Source: an uncultured Paracoccaceae bacterium (GTDB taxonomy: Bacteria; Pseudomonadota; Alphaproteobacteria; Rhodobacterales; Rhodobacteraceae). Taken from it: 26,671 nt of DNA. The notes under the pieces are model-generated. The model had not been told where the DNA came from. It did not search any database and saw only the letters and a program-made list of their open reading frames with translations. Below are positions 7,248-15,003 of this stretch, one piece after another. Position numbers and translations under genes: made by a program. Numbering within the stretch: position 1 is the first letter of the stretch; each line of letters starts with the position of its first letter. The stretch is taken from contig CALBSG010000034.1 in assembly GCA_937927675.1 (NCBI GenBank), forward strand, positions 1-26,671, given 5' to 3'.

Positions 7248-8051
7248 ATGGGAATCGGTGTTAAGATCGCAGCGGATTGGCATGCGGCGCTGGCAGCGCT
7301 GGCGTGGCAAGTTGATCTGGGCGTCGATGAGGTGATCGGCGATCACGCGATTGACCGTTACGAACTGCCAGAAACCACCAAACCCGCGCCAGTCTCTCCC
7401 CGCGCCGCGGCCCCTGCGCCCGTCTTTGTCGAGGCTCCGAAAATCGACCCGGTAGAGGTGGCCCGCAGCATCGCGGCCCGCGCGACCAGCCTCGACGCCC
7501 TGCGCGATGGCCTTGCCAGCTTTGATCTGTGTGATCTGAAAAAAGGCGCGCGGAACGCGGTTTTCGCCGATGGCAATCCGGCCGCGCGGGTATTGATCCT
7601 TGGCGAAGCGCCGGGGCTGGAGGAAGACCGCGAAGGGCGCCCCTTTGTCGGCCGCGCCGGACAGTTGCTGGACCGGATGTTCGCCGCCATCGGCCTGTCG
7701 CGCACATCACCCGACCCTGAGGCATCGCTTTATATCACCAATGTTATGCCATGGCGCCCGCCCGGAAACCGCGATCCGGAACCGGCCGAAATCGCCATGA
7801 TGCGCCCCTTTGTTGAACGCCATGTTGCCCTGATGGACCCGGATGTGATTGTCGTCATGGGCAACACGCCCTTGTTCGCGCTGACCGGACAAAAAGGCAT
7901 CCTGCGGGCGCGCGGCACATGGTCCAAGGCGCTGGAACGTCCGCTGTTGCCGATGACCCATCCGGCCTATCTCTTGCGCAACCCGATCGCCAAACGCGAG
8001 GCTTGGGCCGACCTCTTGTCGCTGCAAGCCCATCTCAGGGCCAAGAGCTAA
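7248..8051 (+). CDS. Uracil-DNA glycosylase, family 4-like, lacking Fe-S cysteines
   Basis: This enzyme removes uracil from DNA to start base-excision repair. From ATG 7248 it is 267 residues: an extra N-terminal region (1-80, Pro/Ala-rich linker at 44-64), then the UDG fold with GEAPGLEEDREGRPFVGRAG (119-138), ITNVMPWRPPGNRDP and THPAYLLRNP. Classical family 4 enzymes bind a [4Fe-4S] cluster with four cysteines; here Cys95 is the only cysteine in the protein, and the other ligand positions read Trp (PWRPP) and Met (AMMRPF). An upstream in-frame start at 7212 is less likely because it falls in the divergent promoter region. It may share that region with pyrB. Confidence 0.88.
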   Translation: MGIGVKIAADWHAALAALAWQVDLGVDEVIGDHAIDRYELPETTKPAPVSPRAAAPAPVFVEAPKIDPVEVARSIAARATSLDALRDGLASFDLCDLKKGARNAVFADGNPAARVLILGEAPGLEEDREGRPFVGRAGQLLDRMFAAIGLSRTSPDPEASLYITNVMPWRPPGNRDPEPAEIAMMRPFVERHVALMDPDVIVVMGNTPLFALTGQKGILRARGTWSKALERPLLPMTHPAYLLRNPIAKREAWADLLSLQAHLRAKS

Positions 8052-8071
8052 GACGCAAACTGCGCCCCGTG

Positions 8072-8863
8072 TCAGGGTGCAGGGCAGCCGTTGATTTCCA
8101 CCGCTTGGGCGCCGCCCAGCACCGTCAGCCGCAGCGCAGACCGATCCAAAGCAAAGGGCGCGCCGCTGGAGGCGACCATTTCTGTCACGGTGGTCAACAC
8201 CGCGCCCGCCCGGCTGGTCTGGCTGTCTGAAACCCAGATCGTCGGATCGGCCGGCTCGATCACCACGCCCTCCTCGCCCCCGCGGGCTGCGATCTCGACC
8301 GTCGCGGTCAGGCGCAGCCCATCCGCAATCGGCGCGACCGCACAGGTCACCTTGCCCAGATCTGCGCTGTCACGGGTGGGGGTGGCTTGTAGGGCGGCGT
8401 GAATTTCAGCGTTTTCGCGGCCCGGTGCGGCAAGATCAGCCGAGAGTGTCACTTCGGCCGGCATACAAATCTCGTTGCAAATTCCCAAATCCACCCGTGC
8501 CTTCAGGTGCATGGGTTGGCCTGCGACCTTGGGCAGCACCTCCAAGGGCAACACCACGCCGCCCTTGTAGCCCACGGTCTGCATGCCATTGGTGTGAAAC
8601 ACCACCGGGCTTGGCCAATGCACGCGAACAGAGGCCACGTTCTGTGACCCCGACCAGTCAAACACAGGTGGGATGCCAGCCTCACCGGGTCGGCGCCAAT
8701 AGGTTTTCCAGCCCGGCGCCAACGCCAAGGACAACCCCGCCATGTGATGCCCGCTTTCCATCCGCCAGCCGGGCAGCAGGCTGGCTTGCAAAAGGTCGTC
8801 CTGCGTCATCGCGCCCAAGGGGGCGGCGCCAGCAAGGAACATCAAAAGGGCGGCGATTTTCAT
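8072..8863 (-). CDS. Exported DsbD-alpha/ScsB-alpha-like protein
   Basis: A 263-residue protein with a signal peptide (first ~18 residues, cleaved near PLGA). The mature part resembles the N-terminal immunoglobulin-like domain of DsbD/ScsB thiol-disulfide transducers: GWKTYWRRPGEAGIPP and the redox pair in LGICNEICMPAE (Cys129 and Cys133). In full-length DsbD this domain carries electrons to periplasmic partners, but here the membrane and thioredoxin domains are absent, so a separate membrane partner (for example CcdA) would be needed. A role in periplasmic disulfide reduction is inferred. It lies divergent from yqgE. Confidence 0.82.
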   Translation of the reverse strand: MKIAALLMFLAGAAPLGAMTQDDLLQASLLPGWRMESGHHMAGLSLALAPGWKTYWRRPGEAGIPPVFDWSGSQNVASVRVHWPSPVVFHTNGMQTVGYKGGVVLPLEVLPKVAGQPMHLKARVDLGICNEICMPAEVTLSADLAAPGRENAEIHAALQATPTRDSADLGKVTCAVAPIADGLRLTATVEIAARGGEEGVVIEPADPTIWVSDSQTSRAGAVLTTVTEMVASSGAPFALDRSALRLTVLGGAQAVEINGCPAP

Positions 8864-8915
8864 GCGTCATAAAGTAATCGCACAGGCGGCAATGGGAAAT
8901 CACGTTCCGGTCAGT

Positions 8916-8947
8916 CTTGTGCAACAAAACGGGACTTGAGGCACAAG
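8916..8947. promoter_or_regulatory. 7-bp inverted repeat in divergent promoter region
   Basis: CTTGTGC (8916-8922) and GCACAAG (8941-8947) are exact reverse complements 18 bases apart, in the 142-base gap between the divergent DsbD-alpha-like gene and yqgE. The placement fits an operator for a dimeric regulator; no regulator gene is adjacent. Confidence 0.35.
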
Positions 8948-9005
8948 CGCCGCAGGATCACAGTGAAGCTGACGAAAGCAGCGCCGATTCGATGGGCCAG
9001 TTGAA

Positions 9006-9560
9006 ATGGATCTGACGGGCAAGTTTCTGGTGGCGATGCCCGGCATGGGCGACCCGCGCTTTGAAAGAAGCGTGATCTTGGTCTGCGCTCATAGCGACGA
9101 AGGGGCGATGGGCATCATCGTCAACAAACCGGTGGAAGAGGTCACCTTCGCTGGGCTTCTGGAGCATCTGAACATCCCCCGCGCACCCGATGGCCGCGAC
9201 ATCGCCGTGCATTTCGGCGGCCCGGTCGAACGCGGGCGGGGCTTTGTGCTGCACAGCCGCGATTATCGCGGCGGGGCGGCGACGATGAAGATCGAGGGCG
9301 GCTTTGGCATGACCGCGACGCTGGATGTGCTGGAGGCGTTGGCCCGTGGCGAAGGCCCGCATCGCGCGCTGCTGGCCTTGGGCTATTCCGGCTGGGGACC
9401 GGGGCAGTTGGAAGGGGAGATTGCCCGCAACGATTGGCTGACCGCAGAGGCGGATGCCGCGCTTGTCTTTGCCGATGACGACGGGGGCAAGTGGCAGGGC
9501 GCGCTGAAATCCATGGGGATCAACCCCTTGAGCCTTTCCGGCACGGCGGGCCGCGCCTAG
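9006..9560 (+). CDS. YqgE/AlgH family protein
   Basis: A 184-residue protein of the UPF0301 (YqgE/AlgH) family. The N-terminus has the family's hallmark order: GKFLVAMPGMGDPRFERSVI, then GAMGIIVNKP, and later HFGGPVERGRGFVLH and LGYSGWGPGQLEGEI. The family is widespread in proteobacteria; AlgH was linked to alginate regulation in Pseudomonas, but its biochemical role is unsettled. The start is fixed by the conserved MDLTGKFL, although the ribosome-binding site is weak. The next gene starts 67 bases downstream on the same strand. Confidence 0.93.
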   Translation: MDLTGKFLVAMPGMGDPRFERSVILVCAHSDEGAMGIIVNKPVEEVTFAGLLEHLNIPRAPDGRDIAVHFGGPVERGRGFVLHSRDYRGGAATMKIEGGFGMTATLDVLEALARGEGPHRALLALGYSGWGPGQLEGEIARNDWLTAEADAALVFADDDGGKWQGALKSMGINPLSLSGTAGRA

Positions 9561-9627
9561 GGGCTTGCCCGAAATTCGCCGCAATCTGCCGCTAGTCAGG
9601 CCACACCCCCTGACAAGGCCGTTCCTT

Positions 9628-10425
9628 ATGCGTCGCATGCTAACCCTTCTTGCCGTTTTGGCCGCGCCGGTTCAGGCCGAAGAAAGTCGCCTTGTCAGCC
9701 TGGAAACCACCGATGCGGGCGCGGGCTGGCAGGCGGTTGGTCGGCTGAACCTTGGCACGCGCGGGTTTTGCACTGGCGCGCTGATCGCGCCCGATATCGT
9801 GCTGACGGCGGCCCATTGCCTGTTTGACAAGGAAACCGGCGCCCGCCTGCCCGATCAGGACATCGAATTTTTGGCAGGCTGGCGCAATGGCCGGGCCGAG
9901 GCCTATCGCCATGCGCAAAAGACCGTGGCGCATCCCGATTACATCTATTCCGGTACCGAAAGTCTGGACCGCGTGGCCTTTGATCTTGCGCTTATCAAGC
10001 TGGATCAGCCGATCCGCCTGCCGCAGATCACCCCCTTTGCCACCGACACGCGGCCCGCGCGTGGCGATGCCGTCGGGGTGGTGTCTTATGCCCAAGACCG
10101 GGCCGAAGCGCCCAGCTTGCAGGAAACCTGCCACGTTCTGGATCGCGCTCCGGAAATCGTGGTCTTTTCCTGCGACGTTGATTTCGGTTCCTCGGGTGCG
10201 CCGATTTTTGCCGTGCGCGACGGGGTGATGAAAATCGTCTCGGTCGTTTCGGCCAAGGCCGACGTTGACGGGGAACGCGTGGCCCTTGGATCCGTGCTGA
10301 CCGGCCGGATCGAGGAGTTGCAGGCCGAACTTGACGCTGACGCCCCAGCCACCCGCGTCAGTGGCGGCACGGTGCGAATTCTGTCCGGCGGGCAAGCCAG
10401 CGGGGCAAAATTCGTCAAACCCTGA
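9628..10425 (+). CDS. Exported trypsin-like serine protease (S1/V8 type)
   Basis: A 265-residue protein starting at ATG 9628 with a signal peptide (MRRMLTLLAVLAAPVQA). The catalytic triad is visible: His63 in LTAAHC, Asp119 in AFDLALIKL, and Ser189 in DFGSSGAPIF, which replaces the canonical GDSGGP in the way V8-like and glutamyl endopeptidases vary. Cysteines at 48/64 and 168/182 fit disulfides of a periplasmic or secreted enzyme. There is no PDZ domain, so it is not DegP-like. An earlier TTG at 9565 would add 21 residues before the signal peptide and is unlikely. The substrate is unknown. Confidence 0.85.
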   Translation: MRRMLTLLAVLAAPVQAEESRLVSLETTDAGAGWQAVGRLNLGTRGFCTGALIAPDIVLTAAHCLFDKETGARLPDQDIEFLAGWRNGRAEAYRHAQKTVAHPDYIYSGTESLDRVAFDLALIKLDQPIRLPQITPFATDTRPARGDAVGVVSYAQDRAEAPSLQETCHVLDRAPEIVVFSCDVDFGSSGAPIFAVRDGVMKIVSVVSAKADVDGERVALGSVLTGRIEELQAELDADAPATRVSGGTVRILSGGQASGAKFVKP

Positions 10426-10461
10426 CGCCGTCCTTTCCGATCTCCGCTTTGAGGCGGGGGG

Positions 10462-10490
10462 CTTGAAACCTTGGCCGCTGCTTCCCAAGT
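10462..10490 (+). promoter_or_regulatory. Candidate heat-shock (RpoH/sigma32-type) promoter of hsp20
   Basis: CTTGAA at 10462-10467 matches the sigma32 -35 core, and CCCAAGT at 10484-10490, 16 bases later, resembles its CCCATnT-like -10. Transcription would then begin near 10497-10500, just before the first leader hairpin. The match at -10 is partial, so this is inferred from position as well as sequence. Confidence 0.5.
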
Positions 10491-10500
10491 CATGCTTGTT

Positions 10501-10584
10501 CCCGGTGCCATGATGGGCCGGGGCGCAACCTGTTGTCCGCGCCCGTTCCGGGGCGGACGCCCCTAGCATCGCTTCAGGAGGATG
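10501..10584 (+). promoter_or_regulatory. ROSE-like RNA thermometer in the hsp20 leader
   Basis: Three hairpins follow the putative promoter. The first pairs CCCGG (10501-10505) with CCGGG (10518-10522). The second pairs GTCCGC (10535-10540) with GCGGAC (10553-10558), extended by CCCG/CGGG with a bulged G. The third pairs 10567-10573 with 10579-10584: TCGCT (10569-10573), a match to the ROSE motif UYGCU, pairs with AGGA of the Shine-Dalgarno and leaves G10571 bulged. ROSE elements of this form block translation of small heat-shock genes until warmed. The ATG follows at 10587. Confidence 0.7.
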
Positions 10585-10586
10585 AC

Positions 10587-11066
10587 ATGCGTGGCTTTGA
10601 TTTTGCCCCTCTTTACCGGGCCACTGTCGGCTTTGACCGGATTGCCGATCTGATGGACCGCGCGCTGACCGCCGATGTGGCCCAGCCGACCTACCCCCCC
10701 TACAACATCGAAAAGACCGCAGACGATGCCTATCGCATCTCGATCGCGGTTGCCGGGTTCACCCCGGATGAGCTGTCGGTCGAGGTCAAGGACGGCGCGC
10801 TCATCGTGACCGCGCGCAAGGCCCCCGAGGCTGCCGAGAAGGCCTATCTGCACCGTGGCATAGCCACCCGCGCCTTTGAACGCCGCTTTGCGCTGGCCGA
10901 TCATGTGCGCGTCACCGGGGCGGCCCATGAACATGGCATGCTGCACATTGATCTGGTGCGCGAAGTACCCGAGGCGATGAAGCCCCGCCGGATCGAGATC
11001 GGTCGCCCAGCGACGACCGAAACCCCGGCGATTGAGTCCAAGCCCGTGGAAGCCACCACGAACTGA
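10587..11066 (+). CDS. Small heat-shock protein, Hsp20/alpha-crystallin (IbpA-like)
   Basis: A 159-residue ATP-independent holdase that binds unfolding proteins in the cytosol. The N-terminus MRGFDFAPLYRATVGFDRI is typical of alphaproteobacterial IbpA-type proteins. The alpha-crystallin domain runs from about YNIEKTADDAYRI to MLHIDLVRE, with GIATRAFERRFALADHVRV in the usual place. The start at 10587 is set by AGGAGGA at 10576-10582; an upstream in-frame ATG at 10533 lies inside the leader hairpins and is rejected. Regulation by a heat-shock promoter and an RNA thermometer is predicted from the leader. A strong terminator follows, so it is probably monocistronic. Confidence 0.93.
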   Translation: MRGFDFAPLYRATVGFDRIADLMDRALTADVAQPTYPPYNIEKTADDAYRISIAVAGFTPDELSVEVKDGALIVTARKAPEAAEKAYLHRGIATRAFERRFALADHVRVTGAAHEHGMLHIDLVREVPEAMKPRRIEIGRPATTETPAIESKPVEATTN

Positions 11067-11086
11067 TCTGACCGATCCGGCAGACT

Positions 11087-11124
11087 GAAAGCCCCGGGGG
11101 ATCCGTCCCCCGGGGCTTTCTTTT
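11087..11124 (+). terminator. Rho-independent terminator of hsp20
   Basis: A 14-base perfect stem, GAAAGCCCCGGGGG (11087-11100) with its complement at 11107-11120, a 6-base loop, then TTTT. It lies 20 bases after the hsp20 stop. Confidence 0.92.
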
Positions 11125-11182
11125 CCGTCACTTCTGCCGCAAACAGGGATGAACCGACTGGCCCGCCCTGAAAGGTCCGCCC

Positions 11183-12424
11183 ATGGAATTGACCTACAGC
11201 CCCCTGCCGCCCAAAGTGCCGACAGACCGGCCCGCCCTGCGCCCGGCCACTGCAGCGCTGGATGGAGGGCTGGTGCCAAATTCTGTCACCGGGGCGATCC
11301 AGCCCGATATTTCCATGTCGGTGAACAACGTCTTCACCCCCGGTTCCGCAGGCTTCTCTGCCGAAGGGGCTGATTTGGCCGATCTGCCCTTCCTCTATGC
11401 CCGCTGGACCAACCCCACCACCCGCGCGCTTGAGGCCCGGCTGGCCGCGCTGGAAGGGGCCGAAGATGCGCTGGCCACCGCCACCGGGGTTGCCGCCATT
11501 GCCGCAACCATCCTTGGGCTTTTGAAAGCGGGGGATCATCTGGTGATCTCCGAAGTCTGCTATGCCGGGGCCTTTGAGCTTGCCACCCGCATCCTGCCCG
11601 ATCTGGGTATCGAGGTGACAGCGGTCAACCTGTCGGACCTTGCTGCGACGCGCGCGGCGCTGCGCCCCAATACCCGGCTGATCCATTCCGAAAGCCCCTG
11701 CAATCCAATCCTGCGGCTGACCGACCTTGCCGCCCTGTCCGCGCTGGCTCACGAGGCCGGGGCGCTTTTGTCGGTGGACAGCACACTGGCCACCCCGGTC
11801 ATCACCCGGCCCCTCGAACATGGCGTCGATCTGGTGATCCATTCGTTGACCAAGTTCATGAACGGTCATGGCGATGCGCTTGGCGGGGCGGTCATTGGCC
11901 GCAAAGAACTGATCGCCCGGTTGCGCGCCCGGTCGGGGGTTTATTTGGGGGCGACCCTTTCTGCCCAAAACGCTTGGTTGATCCTGCGCGGGCTGGATAC
12001 GCTTTTCCCGCGCCTGCGGACCGCCTCGGCCAATGCCGCACGGCTGGCCGCATGGCTTGAGGCGCACCCCAAGGTGGCGCGGGTGATCTATCCGGGGTTG
12101 GAAAGCCACCCGCAACATGACCTTGTTACGCGCCAGATGGCGCTGCCCGGCGGAATGATCGCGTTTCAAGTGGCCGACCCCGAAGCGATGTCGCGCCAAC
12201 TCGCGGCACGCCTTCGCATCATCCACTATGCCTTTTCGCTGGGCCACCAACGCTCAATCTGCGTGCTGATCCCGACCGCCGAAATTCAGGCCTCGACCTT
12301 TCGGATGGAAGGCGAGGCTCTTGCCCGTTACCATGATTGGGCAGGCGACGGGCTGTTCCGGCTGTCCGTCGGGCTGGAAGACCCGGATGATCTGATCGAA
12401 GATCTGGCCCAAGCGCTCACCTGA
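11183..12424 (+). CDS. Cys/Met metabolism PLP-dependent enzyme (cystathionine gamma-lyase/synthase-like)
   Basis: A 413-residue fold-type I PLP enzyme of the trans-sulfuration family. Visible elements are YARWTNPTT (72-80, phosphate-binding Tyr/Arg of the partner subunit), ATGVAAI (about 100), ESPCNP (170-175), Asp199 in SVDST which holds the PLP ring nitrogen, and Lys224 in SLTKFMNGHGDALGG which forms the Schiff base. The C-terminus RLSVGLEDPDDLIEDL is typical. The family includes cystathionine gamma-synthase, beta- and gamma-lyases and methionine gamma-lyase; sequence alone does not fix the substrate. It has its own transcription unit after the hsp20 terminator and ends convergently with the VWA gene, 22 bases away. 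Confidence 0.88.
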   Translation: MELTYSPLPPKVPTDRPALRPATAALDGGLVPNSVTGAIQPDISMSVNNVFTPGSAGFSAEGADLADLPFLYARWTNPTTRALEARLAALEGAEDALATATGVAAIAATILGLLKAGDHLVISEVCYAGAFELATRILPDLGIEVTAVNLSDLAATRAALRPNTRLIHSESPCNPILRLTDLAALSALAHEAGALLSVDSTLATPVITRPLEHGVDLVIHSLTKFMNGHGDALGGAVIGRKELIARLRARSGVYLGATLSAQNAWLILRGLDTLFPRLRTASANAARLAAWLEAHPKVARVIYPGLESHPQHDLVTRQMALPGGMIAFQVADPEAMSRQLAARLRIIHYAFSLGHQRSICVLIPTAEIQASTFRMEGEALARYHDWAGDGLFRLSVGLEDPDDLIEDLAQALT

Positions 12425-12446
12425 AGATCTCGGCCCCTGACGCGGC

Positions 12447-14357
12447 TTATTTCCCCAAGGCCTGCGCCAACCGCATCAAGCCAATCGCTTCGGCACGATA
12501 GCCGAACCTGTCCTCGCCGCGTGCGCCTTGGGCCAAGGCAATCGCCTGATCCCAGCCCCAATCGCCCAGATAGGTCGCCCCGGTCAGCAATTGGCCAAAG
12601 CCCGCCATCGCCACGGCAAAGCGGGCCTCGTCGCCCGGTGCGGCCATTTCGGGCAGGATCGGGGTTTCCTGCAATTGGCTGGTGGTTTGTCCCGGCGCGA
12701 CGTGCCGCAGGCGCAGGAAGCCAAGCTCCTCGCCCCCGCCCGCCGTCGCCGTTCCATAGCGCAAGGGATCGTTCCGCAGTGCCGGTGATCCCGGTGCCGT
12801 AATCTCATAAATCGCCGTCACCTGCGCGCCGGCGCCGATATCGCCGGCATCCACCTTGTCATTGTTGAAATCTTCGCGCCGCAGCGCCCGGGTTTCATAG
12901 CCAATCAACCGATATTCCGCGACGGTGGCCGGGTTCCATTCGATCTGGATCTTCACGTTATCAGCAATCGGCAACAGCGCGCCCGACAGTTGATCCACCA
13001 GCACCTTGCGGGCCTCGGACAGGCTGTCGATATAGGCCGCCATCCCGTTGCCGTTCTGGGCCAAGGCCTGCATCGTCGCATCGTCCAGATTGTCGCGCCC
13101 AAAGCCCAGAACAGACAGGTAAACCCCCGCCTCACGTTCTTTGGTAATGAAGCCTTTCAGCGCCTCGGGATCGTCGATCCCGACGTTGAAATCGCCATCC
13201 GTGGCCAACAGCACACGCGAAACCTCCCCCGGTGCGGTCATGGCTTTAGCGGTGTCATAGGCCAGTGCGATGCCCTCGGCCCCGGCGGTGGACCCGCCAG
13301 CCGCCAGTTGGTCCAGCGCGCCAAGGATCGTGGCACGGTCACTGGCGGGGGTCGGGGGCAAGACCTGCCCGGCCGACCCGGCATAGGCGATGATCGCGAC
13401 CTGATCTTCGGGGCGCAGGTCCGGCAAGACCAACGCCAACGACTGCTTCAGCAGCGGCAGCTTCATAGGCTCATCCATCGACCCCGAGGTGTCGATCAGG
13501 AATACAAGGTTCAGCGGCGGACGGTCCTGTAGCGCCGGAAGCGCGCCCTGGATTCCGATATGCACCAGACGCGTGCCTGCGTTCCACGGGGTCGGCATCA
13601 CCGTGACCGTCGGACGGAAGGCCTGATCCCCTTCGGGCGCGGCATAAGCATAGGGGAAATAGTTCACCATCTCCTCAACCCGGACCGACGCCGGATCCGG
13701 CAAGAGGCCCGAGTTCAGAGATTGCCGCAGCATGGCATAAGAGGCGGTGTCCACATCAATCGAAAACGTGGAAACCGGCACCTCTGCCGTGACCTGCACC
13801 GGATTGGCGGGTGCATTTGCGAAAGCTTCGGTATTGACCATCGGGGGGGCTGTCATTTCGGGCATGGCCGCGGCCTCGGGGGCAAGCGCCATATCCGCCT
13901 GCGGCAATGCCATACGGGTCATCGCCTGCGCCCCGCTGGCGTCGTCCGCCATGGGCGCGGGGGCCGGGACGGCAGGCACATCCGCCAACAACTCCTCCTT
14001 CAACTCCAACACAGCGCCGCCGCCTTCTGCAATCGCTTTGGGTTTTTCAACGGCAACTGGCACCGGGCTTCGCTCGATCAGCGGCAGGACGATCACCATC
14101 CCCGCCACCAAAGCAACCGCCGACGTTGTCGCGGCCAAAGCCGGCCGCAGCGCAAATTTCTTGAACATGGCAATAACTCCGCTTCTGGACCCCCGCCCAT
14201 CCTCTGGGCGATTGTCCATAAGACGGGCCGGATCGGTCGATCCTTGGAGCCGGTCGAAATTTTCCATTGCCAGCCGTACCGCCGCGGCCTTCGCCGCCGG
14301 ATCCGCCAAGGGCGAGGCCCGCAATGCGGCCTTCAGATCATCAAGATCATCGGTCAT
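12447..14357 (-). CDS. Membrane-anchored von Willebrand factor A protein (YfbK-like), coupled to an ECF sigma factor
   Basis: A 636-residue protein. Residues 1-70 are charged, helical and probably cytoplasmic; one membrane helix lies at about 72-94; a Pro/Ala/Met-rich linker follows to about 190. Then come the YfbK-type N-terminal module (STFSIDVDTASYAMLR, VEEMVNYFPY), a VWA domain with an intact metal site (DTSGS 289-293, GGST near 357, ATDGD near 387), and a DUF3520-like C-terminus. Its ATG overlaps the sigma-factor stop as ATGA, supporting this start over an upstream in-frame ATG. From context, the short cytoplasmic N-terminus may restrain the sigma factor, but no classical zinc anti-sigma motif is visible. 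Confidence 0.87.
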   Translation of the reverse strand: MTDDLDDLKAALRASPLADPAAKAAAVRLAMENFDRLQGSTDPARLMDNRPEDGRGSRSGVIAMFKKFALRPALAATTSAVALVAGMVIVLPLIERSPVPVAVEKPKAIAEGGGAVLELKEELLADVPAVPAPAPMADDASGAQAMTRMALPQADMALAPEAAAMPEMTAPPMVNTEAFANAPANPVQVTAEVPVSTFSIDVDTASYAMLRQSLNSGLLPDPASVRVEEMVNYFPYAYAAPEGDQAFRPTVTVMPTPWNAGTRLVHIGIQGALPALQDRPPLNLVFLIDTSGSMDEPMKLPLLKQSLALVLPDLRPEDQVAIIAYAGSAGQVLPPTPASDRATILGALDQLAAGGSTAGAEGIALAYDTAKAMTAPGEVSRVLLATDGDFNVGIDDPEALKGFITKEREAGVYLSVLGFGRDNLDDATMQALAQNGNGMAAYIDSLSEARKVLVDQLSGALLPIADNVKIQIEWNPATVAEYRLIGYETRALRREDFNNDKVDAGDIGAGAQVTAIYEITAPGSPALRNDPLRYGTATAGGGEELGFLRLRHVAPGQTTSQLQETPILPEMAAPGDEARFAVAMAGFGQLLTGATYLGDWGWDQAIALAQGARGEDRFGYRAEAIGLMRLAQALGK

Positions 14358-14896
14358 TTCGCCTCCTTTGCCGCTATGGCACGCAGCCGTTTTTTCACCT
14401 CGGCCATGCGCCAAGCGACGGTGCCTTCACTGACACCCAAAACCTCGCCCGCCTGTGCCTGTGTCAACTCCTCGCCCAAGACAAGCGCCACCGTGTCGCG
14501 CAATTCCGGCGAAAGCTGCGTCATGGCATGGGCCAACCAATCCAGCCTTTCCCGATCAGAGACGATCTCATCCTGTCGGGCGATCTCCCATGTGCCCCAG
14601 CCCTCCGCCGCCCGCGCGCGTGTGGCCTGACGACGGCGCTGGTCATGGGCGGCATTGACCACCACCCGATACAGCCAAGTGGTAAACCGCGCCTCGGCCC
14701 GCCAGTGGCGCAGTTTCACCGGCAAAGCGGCAAAGATGTCTTGCGCCAGATCCTGCGCCGCGGTCGGGTTGCCGGTCAGTCGCCATGCCAGCCCCTGCAC
14801 CCGGTCATAATGCCGTAGGATCAGCGCCGAAAACGCCGCGCGATCACCCGCGGCGGCGGCAGTGGCAAGGGTTTCGTCCGGGGTATCCATCAGCAT
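14354..14896 (-). CDS. ECF-type RNA polymerase sigma factor
   Basis: About 180 residues from ATG 14896 (an ATG at 14890 is an alternative). Region 2 shows AAFSALILRHYDRVQGLAWRL, then PTAAQDLAQDIF and FTTWLYRVVVNAAHDQRRR. Region 4 shows LSPELRDTVALVLGEELTQAQAGEVLGVSEGTVAWRMAEVKKRL, a helix-turn-helix for -35 recognition. There is no C-terminal extension. It overlaps the membrane VWA gene by 4 bases, the usual arrangement for a sigma factor and its regulator. The upstream neighbour (exported peptidoglycan-binding-type protein) could be a target, but no promoter consensus can be deduced. Confidence 0.93.
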   Translation of the reverse strand: MLMDTPDETLATAAAAGDRAAFSALILRHYDRVQGLAWRLTGNPTAAQDLAQDIFAALPVKLRHWRAEARFTTWLYRVVVNAAHDQRRRQATRARAAEGWGTWEIARQDEIVSDRERLDWLAHAMTQLSPELRDTVALVLGEELTQAQAGEVLGVSEGTVAWRMAEVKKRLRAIAAKEAK

Positions 14897-15003
14897 CACA
14901 ATGCTCTGACGCAAGGCCTGCCGCAATCCTCGGCGGGGCCATGAAAAAAAGCGGCGGCGCAAAGCGCGCGGGGGCACGCCTTACGCCGCCAATATGACAG
15001 CAA

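Noticed and set aside
10435..10443. Internal TTCCGATCT, possible chimeric join by adapter
   Set aside because: The preceding bases do not extend the adapter match, and the flanking protease end and hsp20 leader form a coherent arrangement. One chance 9-mer in 26 kb is not surprising.
10901..12250. A 449-codon minus-strand frame opposite the PLP enzyme and hsp20
   Set aside because: It runs through the hsp20 terminator and opposite catalytic motifs; no start signal or family resemblance.
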